Assembly (NCBI RefSeq): GCF_000430805.1
Contig: NZ_AUMS01000007.1
Location: 236,900 to 300,899, forward strand
Origin: Chitinilyticum aquatile DSM 21506
GTDB lineage: Bacteria > Pseudomonadota > Gammaproteobacteria > Burkholderiales > Chitinibacteraceae
Reading direction: 5' to 3'
Length of the DNA: 64,000 nucleotides
Position 1 is the stretch's first letter, and each line of letters opens with the position of its first letter. Below the pieces are notes generated by a model. It saw nothing but the letters and a program-made list of their open reading frames with translations, had not been told where the DNA came from and did not search any database. Of the stretch, positions 45,899 to 55,984 are shown one piece after another. The position numbers and the translations under genes are program-made.

Positions 45899-47917
45899 AT
45901 GTTTGCCGAATTTCCGAACTCGCCCTACAAGCTTTTCCAGCCCTTTCCGCCGGCCGGTGACCAGCCCGAAGCCATCCGCCAGCTGGTCGAAGGCCTCGAA
46001 GATGGCCTGAAATACCAGACCCTGCTGGGCGTCACCGGCTCGGGCAAGACATTCACCATGGCCAATGTCATTGCCCGCACCGGAAGGCCTGCCATTGTCA
46101 TGGCGCCGAACAAGACTCTGGCCGCGCAGCTGTATGCCGAATTTCGCGAGTTTTTCCCCGAAAACGCGGTCGAATATTTCGTCAGCTACTACGACTATTA
46201 CCAGCCGGAAGCCTACGTCCCCAGCCGCGATCTGTTCATCGAGAAAGACTCCAGCATCAACGAGCATATTGAACAGATGCGCCTGTCTGCCACCAAGGCC
46301 ATGCTGGAGCGGCGCGACTGTGTCATCGTTGCCAGCGTCTCGGCCATCTACGGCATCGGCGATCCCAGTGACTATCACAAGATGGTGCTGCACTTGAAGG
46401 AGGGTGAAAAACACCCGCAGCGCGACATCATCAAGCGCCTGATCTCCATGCAATACGAGCGCAGCGAGCTGGATTTCTCGCGCGGAACCTTCCGCGTACG
46501 AGGCGATGTGATCGATGTGTTTCCGGCAGAAAACGCCGAGCTGGCACTGCGTATCGATCTCTTCGACGATGAAGTCGAAAAACTCAGCCTCTTCGATCCG
46601 CTGACTGGCCACATCAAGCAGAAAGTCGGCAGGTACACCGTGTTCCCGGGCAGTCACTATGTCACGCCACGGGATACAGTGTTGCGAGCCATCGAAACGA
46701 TCAAGGATGAACTCAGGTCACGACTCGAGTTCTACCACCGCGAACAAAAACTGGTCGAGGCGCAGCGGCTCGAACAACGCACACGTTTTGACCTGGAGAT
46801 GCTGGGCGAAATGGGGTTTTGCAAAGGCATTGAAAACTACTCGCGGCACTTTTCCGGCAAGGCCGCCGGCGAGGCACCACCAACCCTGATCGACTATCTC
46901 CCGCAAGACTGCCTGATGTTCATGGACGAATCCCATGTCATGATCGGCCAGATTGGCGGCATGTACCGCGGCGATCGTGCCCGCAAGGAAAATCTCGTCG
47001 ATTATGGCTTCCGCCTGCCTTCGGCACTCGATAACCGACCACTGAAATTCGAAGAGTTCGAAATGAAGATGCCGCAAACCATCTTCGTTTCAGCCACGCC
47101 GGCGACCTATGAAGCCGAGCACCAGGGACAGGTTGTCGAACAGCTTGTCCGACCGACCGGCCTGATTGATCCGGAGGTTATCATCAGACCTGTCGGCTCC
47201 CAGGTCGATGACCTGCTGTCCGAAGCGCGCAAGCGTATCGATGCGGGTGAACGTGTGCTGGTTACCACCCTGACCAAGCGCATGGCCGAACAGCTGACCG
47301 AATACCTTGGTGAACACGGCATCAAGGTACGCTATCTGCACTCCGATATCGAAACGGTCGAGCGCGTCGAAATCATCCGCGATCTGCGGCTGGGCATGTT
47401 CGATGTACTGGTTGGCATCAACCTCTTGCGCGAGGGGCTGGATATTCCGGAAGTATCGCTGGTTGCCATCCTCGACGCCGACAAGGAAGGCTTCCTCAGA
47501 AGCGAGCGCAGCCTGATCCAGACCATCGGCCGGGCAGCCCGGCATCTGCATGGTACCGCCATCCTGTACGCGGATCGCATCACCGATTCAATGAAAAAGG
47601 CGATCGACGAAACCGCGCGCCGGAGGCAAAAACAGATTGCCTTCAACACCGCCAACGGCATTACCCCACGGTCAGTCAGCAAACGCATCAAGGACATCAT
47701 CGACGGGGTATATTCGGCAGAAGATGCCGCAGCACAGCGTATCGAACAAAAGCGTCATCGCGATCTGGCAGCGCTGGATGAAAAGACACTGGCGAAAGAG
47801 CTCAAGCGCATTGAAAAGGAAATGCTGGAAGCCGCGCGCAACCTGGAATTCGAAAAAGCCGCCAAGCTGCGAGACCAGCTCAAACACTTGCGCGAGCAGG
47901 CATTCGGTCATGAGTAA
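45899..47917 (+). CDS. uvrB: Excinuclease ABC subunit B
   Basis: The 672-residue protein matches UvrB in length and motifs: [10 protein letters not shown] (Walker A), the beta-hairpin [20 protein letters not shown], later helicase motifs, and the C-terminal UVR domain ([27 protein letters not shown]) that contacts UvrC. It verifies DNA damage in nucleotide excision repair. The ATG at 45899 begins [16 protein letters not shown], the usual start; the longer frame includes the upstream terminator. Confidence 0.97.
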   Translation: MFAEFPNSPYKLFQPFPPAGDQPEAIRQLVEGLEDGLKYQTLLGVTGSGKTFTMANVIARTGRPAIVMAPNKTLAAQLYAEFREFFPENAVEYFVSYYDYYQPEAYVPSRDLFIEKDSSINEHIEQMRLSATKAMLERRDCVIVASVSAIYGIGDPSDYHKMVLHLKEGEKHPQRDIIKRLISMQYERSELDFSRGTFRVRGDVIDVFPAENAELALRIDLFDDEVEKLSLFDPLTGHIKQKVGRYTVFPGSHYVTPRDTVLRAIETIKDELRSRLEFYHREQKLVEAQRLEQRTRFDLEMLGEMGFCKGIENYSRHFSGKAAGEAPPTLIDYLPQDCLMFMDESHVMIGQIGGMYRGDRARKENLVDYGFRLPSALDNRPLKFEEFEMKMPQTIFVSATPATYEAEHQGQVVEQLVRPTGLIDPEVIIRPVGSQVDDLLSEARKRIDAGERVLVTTLTKRMAEQLTEYLGEHGIKVRYLHSDIETVERVEIIRDLRLGMFDVLVGINLLREGLDIPEVSLVAILDADKEGFLRSERSLIQTIGRAARHLHGTAILYADRITDSMKKAIDETARRRQKQIAFNTANGITPRSVSKRIKDIIDGVYSAEDAAAQRIEQKRHRDLAALDEKTLAKELKRIEKEMLEAARNLEFEKAAKLRDQLKHLREQAFGHE

Positions 47918-48021
47918 GTTACATTTTACCGACAGATTTCTGCCGACCACGCCAGCAATCCACCTGAGCGGGACAGGCTTGCGCTATAACGTAAGCTCGA
48001 TCTCCATCATGCCGACTTGCA

Positions 48022-49641
48022 GTGACCCAAGATGAGCCCCCTTCCATAGAACTGGAGCAGCTGCTGGCCGAAGGCCAGCAGTGGTTCGTGCCGGACTGCA
48101 GCCATACCATCAGCATAATGGAGCAGCTCTATCCGCGTGCTCTGGCTGCGGGGTGTCATGACCTGGCAGGCAAAGCGCTGCTACTCTGGGCCCACAGCCT
48201 GTGGGCCCTTTCGGCGGGAAGCGAAGCCCATCGCATTCTGGACCTGGCCCAGGAACTGGCCGACAAACACCACCAGCCCGAAATTCTGGCCCGCGCTGAC
48301 AACATCCGCGCAGAACTGCACCTGTCTGCCGGTGAATACCAGGCGGCCCTGAAAAACTGGGGGCAATGCCTGCGGCAGGCCATTCCTCTCGGATTGCGGG
48401 ATCTGTACGTATCGGCCTGCCTTGGATTTGGCAATGTCTTTGTCGCCCATGGCCAGCACGCCGAGGCGCTGGCCTGGCACGAAATGGCGCTCGATTTTGC
48501 CGAAACGGCAGGCGACCACGACCAGCATGCCAATGCCCTGCTGCACATCTGCGCGGACCTCAACAAGCTCGGGCAGTTCGCCACCACACTGCAACTCTCG
48601 CACAAGGCAGAACAGATCATCCGCCAGAGCAGCCACACAGCCTGGCTGGGTGACTGGCTCGGTTACCGCGGACATGCCCATTTCGGTCTCGGTCAGCAGG
48701 AAGAAGCCGAATACTGGTTGCAGCAGGCTCATGCCATCAATATACAGACCAACTACCGCTGGAGCCAGTCGCTGACCCTGCTCGCGCTGGGCAAGGTGCT
48801 GCTCGCCAGCGGAAAAATGCAGGCTGCTCGCGAACATCTTGAGCAGGCGCTGACACTGATCAGCTCGTTTGGCAGCAAACCGCTGCTCGAGCAGGCGCAT
48901 CAGCTTCTGGCGGAGCTCTTCGAACGGCAGGGCGAATACGGGCAGGCGCTGCTGCACCACCGCGCGTATCACGAACTGGCTCTTGCCGAAGCCCGGCAGC
49001 TGGCATCAACCCGGCTGGGCAGCACGCTGGAGCGCCGGATGAAAGATGTCGATATCCGCCTGCAATTGCTGCATACCCGTCACGAAAACACCGTACTCAG
49101 GTTGAACAACTCGCGCCGAGCCCAGGAAGTCGAAACACTCGCCCACCAGGCCAGCCACGATCCGCTGACCGGCATCCTGAACCGGCGCAAGCTCGATCAG
49201 GAACTGGAGCGCTGGGTTGAGCAAAGCCAGCAGGACGGGCGTGAACTCAGCCTGCTGATGCTGGATCTGGATCATTTCAAGTCGATCAATGACCGCTTTG
49301 GTCACGCCATGGGCGATGAAGTACTGCGTCTGGTCGGACGCATGCTGCAGCACTCCTCGCGCAATGATGACGTGATCGCCCGCTACGGCGGGGAAGAATT
49401 CTGCGTCCTGCTGCCCGGTGCCGACCTGCATACTGCCCAGCTGGTAGCCGAGCGGATACGACTGCGCATCCAGCAAACGGACTGGGCCGCACTGCATGCA
49501 GAATTGCAGGTGACAACCAGTATCGGGATTGCGACCCTGACCGGCGATGACGATGCCTGCACCCTGCAGAAGCGCGCCGACACCGCGCTCTACCGTGCCA
49601 AGCAGGCCGGCCGCAACCGCGTAGAGAGCCTGGATGACTAA
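48022..49641 (+). CDS. Diguanylate cyclase with N-terminal TPR repeats
   Basis: The 539-residue soluble protein has about seven tetratricopeptide-like repeats (residues about 30-330), a coiled linker, and a GGDEF domain with GGEEF near residue 455. An intact product-inhibition site RNDD stands five residues upstream of the motif, so it should make cyclic-di-GMP under feedback control. The start is GTG 48022. The next gene overlaps it by 8 bases and encodes a similar TPR region without a catalytic domain. The binding partner of the TPR module is unknown. Confidence 0.9.
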   Translation: MTQDEPPSIELEQLLAEGQQWFVPDCSHTISIMEQLYPRALAAGCHDLAGKALLLWAHSLWALSAGSEAHRILDLAQELADKHHQPEILARADNIRAELHLSAGEYQAALKNWGQCLRQAIPLGLRDLYVSACLGFGNVFVAHGQHAEALAWHEMALDFAETAGDHDQHANALLHICADLNKLGQFATTLQLSHKAEQIIRQSSHTAWLGDWLGYRGHAHFGLGQQEEAEYWLQQAHAINIQTNYRWSQSLTLLALGKVLLASGKMQAAREHLEQALTLISSFGSKPLLEQAHQLLAELFERQGEYGQALLHHRAYHELALAEARQLASTRLGSTLERRMKDVDIRLQLLHTRHENTVLRLNNSRRAQEVETLAHQASHDPLTGILNRRKLDQELERWVEQSQQDGRELSLLMLDLDHFKSINDRFGHAMGDEVLRLVGRMLQHSSRNDDVIARYGGEEFCVLLPGADLHTAQLVAERIRLRIQQTDWAALHAELQVTTSIGIATLTGDDDACTLQKRADTALYRAKQAGRNRVESLDD

Positions 49642-50689
49642 GCCTGCCCCCCCCGCCCTGTCCGAGCTGAGCCTGATTGCACTGCATGGCGAGCATGACG
49701 AAGCCGAATTGCTTGCCGCCCATGCAGCAGTCACAGCCTTGCCGGATGAAGAAATCAAACTCGAAGGCCTGCTTCTGTGCGGCGAATATTACTGCAACCG
49801 GCAGCGGCTGCACGAAGCAACGCGCTATTTCCGGGAGGCTGCCAACCAGGCCCGCAAACTGCATTTATGGTCGGCGCTGGCCCATGCCCAGCACTGGCAG
49901 GCACAGATCAAGCTACTGCAGGGCGAACACCTGCGGGCACTGGATATCTGGCTGCATTCGCTGGATCACGCCATCGACAGTGACGATGATGCCGCCTTCA
50001 TCCGGGCCTATACCGGGATCGGGCAGATCTGCTTTGCCTACCAGCAATACGAACAGGCACTGGTGTATCAGGGCATGGCCTGCTCGCTGGCCGAACGCAT
50101 TGCGCAGCCCTCTCTCATCCTGGCCGCACGCCTGAACCTGCTGAGCACCCTGTACCGGCACGGGCAGTACGATGCTGCCGAGGCGATGGTCAGCCTGATC
50201 GAGAACCAGCTCAGTGAAGAACACAACCCCACCTGGCATTGCGAATGCGCGACGTATCGCGGGCTGATCATTCTGGAACGCGGCGATACGAAGGCGGCAC
50301 TGCAGGCTCTGCTGCAGGCACAGGAGCTGAATCAGCACAACGGCGGGCAGTTCAGCGACGCCCTGAGTTCGCTCGGGCTGGGCCGCACTTACCTGGCACT
50401 GGGGCAGCTGGATGCCGCACACGGCTGGCTTGATCGCGCCCTCACCCTCAGCCAGGGATTCCCGGGGCTGACACTAAGGCTGGAGAGCCACGCCCTGCTT
50501 GAATTGCTGTGCGAACGCAAGCAGGACTTTGCCGGTGCGCTGGCCCACCACAAACAGCATCACGCGCTGCAGCTGGGCCTGCTGCAGAAACAGGTCGAAC
50601 ACCGGCTTGCCCGCATTTCGCATCGCCAGCTGGCGCCACTGGAGCAAGCTCTGCGCCTGGAGCGCAGCAAGTTGCGCTATCAATCCTGA
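49634..50689 (+). CDS. TPR-repeat protein, GGDEF-less paralogue of the preceding cyclase
   Basis: The 351-residue soluble protein consists almost wholly of tetratricopeptide-like repeats and closely tracks the N-terminal region of the preceding cyclase (similar phrases such as QLDAAHGWLDRALTLSQGF and LLELLCERKQDFAGALAHHKQHHALQL versus LLAELFERQGEYGQALLHHRAYHELAL). It lacks any GGDEF or linker. Overlap of 8 bases shows coupling. It may dimerise with, titrate or regulate the cyclase; this is inferred from paralogy only. Confidence 0.85.
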   Translation: MTKPAPPALSELSLIALHGEHDEAELLAAHAAVTALPDEEIKLEGLLLCGEYYCNRQRLHEATRYFREAANQARKLHLWSALAHAQHWQAQIKLLQGEHLRALDIWLHSLDHAIDSDDDAAFIRAYTGIGQICFAYQQYEQALVYQGMACSLAERIAQPSLILAARLNLLSTLYRHGQYDAAEAMVSLIENQLSEEHNPTWHCECATYRGLIILERGDTKAALQALLQAQELNQHNGGQFSDALSSLGLGRTYLALGQLDAAHGWLDRALTLSQGFPGLTLRLESHALLELLCERKQDFAGALAHHKQHHALQLGLLQKQVEHRLARISHRQLAPLEQALRLERSKLRYQS

Positions 50690-50697
50690 ACAGACAA

Positions 50698-50746
50698 GGG
50701 TATAAAACCAGAGCCCTTTCAATTAAAAGGCCATGGCAACATACCC
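50698..50746. repeat. 49-bp dispersed palindromic element, copy 11
   Basis: Both ends are perfect (GGGTAT, ATACCC) and the core AGCCCTTTCAATTAAAAGGCC pairs well. It lies between convergent genes, 9 bases after the TPR gene stop. Confidence 0.85.
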
Positions 50747-50755
50747 AAATATGTA

Positions 50756-51472
50756 TCAGGCAAGCAATTGCCAACGTCCGTCCAGCAAACCTTCGACCGG
50801 CCGGTATTGTGTCTTGTAGGACATCTTGCGGCACTCCTTGATCCAGTACCCCAGATACACATAGGGCAAGCCCAGCTGCCGCGCGAGCCCAACCTGCCAC
50901 AGCACGTTGTAGACGCCCAGACTGAGGCGCTGCAGCTCCGGATCAAAAAAGGTATACACCGCCGACAGACCATCATCGAGCTGATCGATCAGGCTGACCA
51001 TGACGATCCGGTCATCAAGACTGAATTCGGCCAGCATGCTGCTGACCCCGCTTTGCAGGATGAAATTGGCATACTGGTCACGCGTATCTTCATCCATGCC
51101 GCCACCGGAATGCCGGGCATGCTGGTACCGCAGATAAAGCTGAAAATGCGGCTCGTGGTAATCCAGCCCGAGCAAACGCGTACGCATTCCTGCCAGACGC
51201 TGCTGCACCTTGCGCTGCGTGCGTCCGGGAGCAAAGTCCGGTACACGGATCCGCACCGGGATGCAGGCCTTGCAGTGATCACACCAGGGGCGATAGACGA
51301 AATGACCGCTGCGCCGGAAGCCCTGGCGCACCAGCGCACTGTAGACATGGCGATCGATGAGCCCCGAGGGCACCACCACCTGCGAACGCGCCTCCAGCCC
51401 AGGCAAATAGCTGCACTCATAAGCGGCAGTGGCATAGAACTGCAGGGGGACATGGCTGTTTGCATCACGCAT
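50756..51472 (-). CDS. bpt: Aspartate/glutamate leucyltransferase Bpt
   Basis: The 238-residue protein matches the bacterial protein transferase family: N-terminal CSYLPGLEARSQVV, the CDHCKACIPVR cluster and C-terminal YLGYWIKECRKMSYKTQYRPVE. It adds leucine from Leu-tRNA to proteins beginning with Asp or Glu, marking them for ClpAP degradation through the N-end rule. Its start overlaps the aat stop by 8 bases; the pair forms an N-end-rule operon. Confidence 0.93.
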   Translation of the reverse strand: MRDANSHVPLQFYATAAYECSYLPGLEARSQVVVPSGLIDRHVYSALVRQGFRRSGHFVYRPWCDHCKACIPVRIRVPDFAPGRTQRKVQQRLAGMRTRLLGLDYHEPHFQLYLRYQHARHSGGGMDEDTRDQYANFILQSGVSSMLAEFSLDDRIVMVSLIDQLDDGLSAVYTFFDPELQRLSLGVYNVLWQVGLARQLGLPYVYLGYWIKECRKMSYKTQYRPVEGLLDGRWQLLA

Positions 51473-52169
51473 TCACATCGCTCCGGTAGCGGTAATGCCA
51501 TGCTCCGGGCGGCTCCGGCATGGCACAGGCAAGCTGCAGGCGCTGCACAAATTCGGCACGGCCGATTTCGCGGGCGCCGAACCGTGCCAGATGCGCGGTA
51601 TGCATCTGGCAGTCAATCAGCGGAAAACCGCGCGCTTGCAGCCAGCGCACCAGATGCACGAATGCCATTTTCGATGCATCGGGCCGAAAGGCGAACATGG
51701 ATTCACCATAGAACATTTTGCCAATCGCCACGCCATACAGGCCGCCAGCCAGTTCACCATCGATCCAACACTCAGCGCTGTGCGCATAACCCTGCTGGTG
51801 CAGCGCTTCATACGCTGCACGCATGGCCGGAGTAATCCAGGTGCCGCCGTGGCGATCGCGCGGTGCGGCACAGGCGGCCATTACCTCGGCAAACGCAGTA
51901 TCGCAGCGGATTTCATACGGACGGTTGCGCAGCGTCTTTTCCAGCGAGCGCGGCACATGCAGTTCATCCGGAAACAGCACCATGCGCGGATCGGGCGACC
52001 ACCACAGTATGGGTTCATCCGGCATGAACCAGGGAAAAATGCCTTGCCGGTAAGCGGCCAGCAGGCGCAGGGGGTGCAGATCGCCACCTGCCGCCAGCAG
52101 GCCATTGGGCTCGCGCATGGCCTGCGACAGAGGGGGGAAACTCAGGGTGTGATCAAGCCAGGCAATCAT
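51465..52169 (-). CDS. aat: Leucyl/phenylalanyl-tRNA-protein transferase
   Basis: The 234-residue protein has the family pattern (FPPLSQAMREPNGLLAAGGDL, FPWFMPDEPILWWSPDPRMV, GYAHSAECWIDGELAGGLYGVAIG, FPLIDCQMHTAHLARFGAREI). It adds Leu or Phe to proteins with N-terminal Lys or Arg. It is the first gene of the aat-bpt pair, and its stop overlaps the bpt start. Confidence 0.95.
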   Translation of the reverse strand: MIAWLDHTLSFPPLSQAMREPNGLLAAGGDLHPLRLLAAYRQGIFPWFMPDEPILWWSPDPRMVLFPDELHVPRSLEKTLRNRPYEIRCDTAFAEVMAACAAPRDRHGGTWITPAMRAAYEALHQQGYAHSAECWIDGELAGGLYGVAIGKMFYGESMFAFRPDASKMAFVHLVRWLQARGFPLIDCQMHTAHLARFGAREIGRAEFVQRLQLACAMPEPPGAWHYRYRSDVNA

Positions 52170-52184
52170 GCAGGCATGACGAGA

Positions 52185-52607
52185 TCAGCGCGCCCCGGGC
52201 TGACAATCCGAGCAGATGCCGTACAGATACATTTCATGTTCCTGCATCAGGAAGCGGTATTTGGCAGCGATGGCTTCCTGCCGTTGCTCGATTTCGGGAT
52301 CGTAGAATTCCTCGACCTTGCCGCATTTCACGCACACCAGATGGTCATGGTGGCCGTTATCGGCCAGCTCGAACACCGCCTTGCCGGTTTCGAAATGATG
52401 GCGCACCAGAATGCCGGCCTGCTCGAACTGTGTCAGTACGCGGTACACCGTAGCCAGCCCAATATCGATCTGCTCGGCCAGCAGGATGCGGTACACGTCT
52501 TCAGCCGACATGTGGCGCTGCTGGCTGGTTTCAAACAGGTTCAGGATTTTCAGACGGGGGCCGGTGGCCTTCAGGCCCATCCCCTTGAGTTCGGCGGCTT
52601 TGCTCAT
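52185..52607 (-). CDS. fur: Ferric uptake regulator Fur
   Basis: The 140-residue repressor has a winged-helix N-terminal half ([22 protein letters not shown]) and a metal-binding C-terminal half with [15 protein letters not shown] and a second cysteine pair CSDC. It represses iron-uptake genes when Fe(II) is bound. The ATG at 52607 matches the known N-terminus. The gene is divergent from bamE across about 106 bases; the fur-bamE-dapB order is also found in Neisseria. Confidence 0.96.
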   Translation of the reverse strand: MSKAAELKGMGLKATGPRLKILNLFETSQQRHMSAEDVYRILLAEQIDIGLATVYRVLTQFEQAGILVRHHFETGKAVFELADNGHHDHLVCVKCGKVEEFYDPEIEQRQEAIAAKYRFLMQEHEMYLYGICSDCQPGAR

Positions 52608-52713
52608 GCGAGTGTTTTTCCTGCAGGCTGGCTGCTTCGATACGCTAATCCGGTTATGATATAGCGTTTCCCGGTGCTTGGCACCGCCCCACTCTCTCAG
52701 AAGAACTGAAACC

Positions 52714-53166
52714 ATGAAGGCCTGCTCGATTTCCGCGCTTTTTGCCGCCAGCCTGTTACTCAGCGGTTGTGGCGTCCTCAATGCACTCAGCCCCTACAAA
52801 CTCGACATCCCGCAAGGCAACGAAGTGACGGCCGACCAGGTTGCCCAGCTGAAAGCGGGCATGTCGCGCGGGCAGGTTCGCTTCCTGCTCGGTACACCAC
52901 TGCTGCAGGACCCCTTCCATTCCGACCGCTGGGACTACGTCTACAGTGATGCCCGTGGTGGCAGCCTGAAGCGGCACTTTGCCTTCACCGTGTTCTTCGA
53001 TGGCGACACACTGACCCGCTGGCAAGGCAGCACTTTGCCGGTCGATCCGAACAGCAAGTTCGCCAGAAGTGGTGACGCTGCCAGCGCGGCCGCCGCCGCA
53101 GACAAGACCGAACCGACTCAGGATACGGTCAGCGTCCAGCCCCTGACAGACGAGGCCAAGCAATGA
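52714..53166 (+). CDS. bamE: Outer-membrane assembly lipoprotein BamE
   Basis: The 150-residue precursor has a lipoprotein signal (LLLSGC lipobox, cysteine near residue 19) and the SmpA/OmlA domain with [23 protein letters not shown] and RWDYVY. BamE is a subunit of the BAM complex that inserts beta-barrel proteins. The C-terminal 35 residues are low-complexity and alanine-rich. Its stop overlaps the dapB start as ATGA. Confidence 0.94.
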   Translation: MKACSISALFAASLLLSGCGVLNALSPYKLDIPQGNEVTADQVAQLKAGMSRGQVRFLLGTPLLQDPFHSDRWDYVYSDARGGSLKRHFAFTVFFDGDTLTRWQGSTLPVDPNSKFARSGDAASAAAAADKTEPTQDTVSVQPLTDEAKQ

Positions 53167-53960
53167 TCCGCATCGCGATTGCCGGTGCATCCGGCCGCAT
53201 GGGCCAGATGCTGATCGAAGCCGTACTCAATGCAGACGCTTGCACGCTGCACGCGGCGCTGGACCGCGCGAGCAGTCCGGCCATCGGTCAGGACGCAGCG
53301 GCGTTCCTCGGCCGCAGCTCTGGTGTTGCCATTTCTGCCGATCTCAAAACGCTGGCCGGCGCGGATGTCCTGATCGACTTTACCCGCCCGGAAGGCACGC
53401 TGCTGCATCTGGCCGCCTGCCGCGAGCACAGGGTGAACATGATCATCGGCACCACCGGTTTCGACGAAGCCGGCAGCGCGGCAATCGAAGCAGCCAGCAC
53501 CGAGATCGCCATCGTGCACGCCTACAACATGAGCGTGGGCGTAAACCTGCTCGTCAAGCTGCTCGAAGTCGCCGGCCGCGCACTCGCCACCGGTTATGAC
53601 GTCGAAGTGCTGGAAATGCACCACCGCATGAAGGTTGACGCACCGTCAGGAACGGCACTGATGCTGGGGCGCGCGGTTGCCGATGCGCAAGGGCGCGACC
53701 TGAAGGACTGTGCGGTCTATGCCCGCGAAGGCATCACCGGCGAACGCGAAGCCGGCACCATCGGCTTCGCCACGCTGCGCGGCGGCGACGTGATCGGTGA
53801 TCACACCGTCATCTTCGCCGGCATGGGCGAACGCATCGAAATCAGCCACAAGGCGAGCAACCGCACGATTTACGCCTCCGGCAGCATCCGGGCTGCGCGT
53901 TTCCTGCAAGGCCGCCAGAACGGCTTCTTCGACATGCAGGACGTACTGGGCTTGCGCTGA
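53163..53960 (+). CDS. dapB: 4-hydroxy-tetrahydrodipicolinate reductase
   Basis: The 265-residue enzyme has the nucleotide-binding GASGRMG near the start, [11 protein letters not shown] and the active-site [19 protein letters not shown]. It makes tetrahydrodipicolinate in lysine and diaminopimelate synthesis. It overlaps bamE by four bases, and a terminator follows. Confidence 0.96.
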   Translation: MIRIAIAGASGRMGQMLIEAVLNADACTLHAALDRASSPAIGQDAAAFLGRSSGVAISADLKTLAGADVLIDFTRPEGTLLHLAACREHRVNMIIGTTGFDEAGSAAIEAASTEIAIVHAYNMSVGVNLLVKLLEVAGRALATGYDVEVLEMHHRMKVDAPSGTALMLGRAVADAQGRDLKDCAVYAREGITGEREAGTIGFATLRGGDVIGDHTVIFAGMGERIEISHKASNRTIYASGSIRAARFLQGRQNGFFDMQDVLGLR

Positions 53961-53987
53961 TGAGCCGCGACTCCCTGGCATGAATGC

Positions 53988-54013
53988 ACAGCCCCGCACG
54001 CGGGGCTGTTTTT
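53988..54013 (+). terminator. Rho-independent terminator after dapB
   Basis: ACAGCCCCG pairs with CGGGGCTGT across CACG and is followed by a run of T. It lies 28 bases past the dapB stop. Confidence 0.88.
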
Positions 54014-54024
54014 CATACATCACA

Positions 54025-54073
54025 CCCCATGTAGCCACCACCCTTTTGGATAAATGGCTGCAAACGCATACCC
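54025..54073. repeat. 49-bp dispersed palindromic element, copy 12
   Basis: Degenerate left end CCCCAT, core CACCCTTTTGGATAAATGGCT, perfect ATACCC right end. The right end overlaps the stem of a terminator hairpin by two bases. Confidence 0.75.
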
Positions 54074-54107
54074 AACAAAAAACCCGCTCGCGCGGGTTTT
54101 TTGTTGG
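54072..54107. terminator. Bidirectional terminator between dapB and pyk
   Basis: A perfect 16-bp stem, CCAACAAAAAACCCGC with its complement, surrounds a TCGC loop. The A/T run within the stem gives a T tail in both directions. It would end pyk transcription on the minus strand. Confidence 0.88.
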
Positions 54108-54121
54108 CATGAGCGCGTTAC

Positions 54122-55558
54122 TCAGCGCGACTTGCGCTCGCCGATCTTGATGATCTTCAGGCAGTTGGTACCGCCGCCCAGACCGACGACATCACCGAAG
54201 GTGAAGGCTACCAGATCGCCTTGCTGGACGATGCCACGACGCAGCATTTCCACTTCGGCACGCACCAGCAGCGACTCGCGATCGGTATTTTCATGCGAGA
54301 TCATCACCGGATACACGTCGCGGAACAGCGACAGGCGATTATAGGTTTCTGCTTCCGGCGTCAGCGCATAGATGGGCACACCGCGGATGAAGCGGCTCAG
54401 CCAGAGGGCCGAGGAGCCGCTCTGCGTGAGCGCAGCAATGGCCTTCACATTCAGATGGCTGGCCGCGAACAGCGCCGACATGGCGATGGTCTGGTCAATG
54501 CGACCGATATCGCCCTGCAGCAGCACTTCATCGCTGATCTTGTTTTCATAGGTTTTTTCCGCCTCGACACAGACCCGTGCCATGGCTTCGACGGTTTCCA
54601 CCGGGTATTTGCCCGAGGCGGTTTCGGCCGAGAGCATCACCGCATCGGTGCCATCCAGTACCGCGTTGGCCACGTCCGAGACTTCGGCACGGGTCGGCAC
54701 CGGGCTGGAAATCATCGATTCCATCATCTGGGTCGCGGTAATCGACAGTTTGTGCTTTCTGCGCGCCAGCTTGATCATCTTTTTCTGCAGCGCAGGCACG
54801 GCAGCATCACCCACTTCCACCGCCAGATCGCCACGGGCGACCATGATGCCGTCGGATGCGTCGAGAATTTCTTCCAGATTGGCGACCGCTTCGGTGCGTT
54901 CGATCTTGGCAATCAGCAACGCCTTGCTGCCGGCCGCACGCAGCAGAGTGCGGGCCATATACATGTCGGCACCGCTCTTGGGGAAAGATACGGCGACATA
55001 ATCGGCATGCAGCTTGGCGGCAGTCTTGATGTCTTCCATGTCCTTGGCGGTCAGTGCCGGTGCGGTCAGGCCGCCGCCCTGCCGGTTGATGCCCTTGTTG
55101 TTGGACAGCGTGCCGCCGATTTTCACGACAACATGGATTTCGCTGCCCTGCACGCTGATTACTTCAAACACCAGACGACCATCGTCGAGCAGCAGGATAG
55201 CCCCCGGCTCGACATCATTGGGCAATTCCTTGTAATCAAGGCCGACACGCTCCTGGTTACCCATGGTGCAGTTGGCGTCGAGGATGAATTTGTCGCCGTT
55301 CTTCAGTTCGATCTTGTTCTTCTCGAACTTGCCGACACGGATCTTCGGACCTTGCAGGTCAACCATGACCGCCACGGCGCAGCCTGCTTTCTTGGCGCTC
55401 TCGCGGACGATCGCGGCGCGATCCAGGTGGTCTTGCGCCGTGCCATGCGAAAAATTCAGCCGGAACATGTTCACCCCGGCTGCAATCAGTTTTTCCAGAG
55501 TGGCGACATCGCCGGATGACGGGCCCAGCGTGGCGACGATCTTGGTGCTGCGTTGCAT
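54122..55558 (-). CDS. pyk: Pyruvate kinase
   Basis: The 478-residue enzyme has the family landmarks: TKIVATLGPSS at the N-terminus, DLQGPKIRVG, the active-site region IMVARGDLAVEVG and the ATQMMESMI segment. It converts phosphoenolpyruvate to pyruvate with ATP gain. The ATG at 55558 has AGGAG 8 bases upstream; the upstream frame lacks support. It is monocistronic. Confidence 0.96.
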   Translation of the reverse strand: MQRSTKIVATLGPSSGDVATLEKLIAAGVNMFRLNFSHGTAQDHLDRAAIVRESAKKAGCAVAVMVDLQGPKIRVGKFEKNKIELKNGDKFILDANCTMGNQERVGLDYKELPNDVEPGAILLLDDGRLVFEVISVQGSEIHVVVKIGGTLSNNKGINRQGGGLTAPALTAKDMEDIKTAAKLHADYVAVSFPKSGADMYMARTLLRAAGSKALLIAKIERTEAVANLEEILDASDGIMVARGDLAVEVGDAAVPALQKKMIKLARRKHKLSITATQMMESMISSPVPTRAEVSDVANAVLDGTDAVMLSAETASGKYPVETVEAMARVCVEAEKTYENKISDEVLLQGDIGRIDQTIAMSALFAASHLNVKAIAALTQSGSSALWLSRFIRGVPIYALTPEAETYNRLSLFRDVYPVMISHENTDRESLLVRAEVEMLRRGIVQQGDLVAFTFGDVVGLGGGTNCLKIIKIGERKSR

Positions 55559-55920
55559 GGACAAAACTCCTGTGTCGATTCTTGTTGGTAATAATTTATC
55601 GAATACATTTGAAACGGCATGCCAACAGGCCGGAAACACAAGGCGGGCCTGCCGGCTGAGCGATTCTGCGCGCATGGAAATCATACCCATTTCACCTGCA
55701 AATGCGCATTCGTTCACTATTCGCGGCACATTTCGCAGCCATGCAGGCAACACTCCGGTCAAATGCAAATCCGTGGCGATCTTCCACACGGGCAATCAGG
55801 GCACATGACCGAGTCACTGCCCGCTAACGGGCAAGTGCTGCAAAATGTAACAGCTGGCGAAGGGGGGGGGATTGTGCTACATCAAGCCGCCCATGGGAAT
55901 GGGCAAACCACCATGAAAAT
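55559..55920. other. Pyk upstream region, no gene seen
   Basis: About 360 bases hold the pyk leader with an AGGAG site and A/T-rich promoter-like stretch (around 55585-55612), and a run of nine G at 55862-55870. No credible coding frame is seen. The G run is not inside a gene. Confidence 0.55.
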
Positions 55921-55953
55921 CGGCACAGGACCGGGAATCCCGGTACCGTGCCG
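55921..55953 (-). terminator. Rho-independent terminator after the MaoC hydratase gene
   Basis: CGGCAC pairs with GTGCCG on the outside and ACCGGGA with TCCCGGT inside. Read on the minus strand it is followed by ATTTTC. It lies just past the hydratase stop. Confidence 0.7.
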
Positions 55954-55984
55954 ACAGCATGGTCACGAACCTGCCAGAGCAGGT

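Noticed and set aside
55862..55870. G9 run as a phase-variable switch
   Set aside because: It is intergenic, about 300 bases upstream of pyk and beyond the hydratase terminator, with no gene whose frame or promoter spacing it would clearly change.
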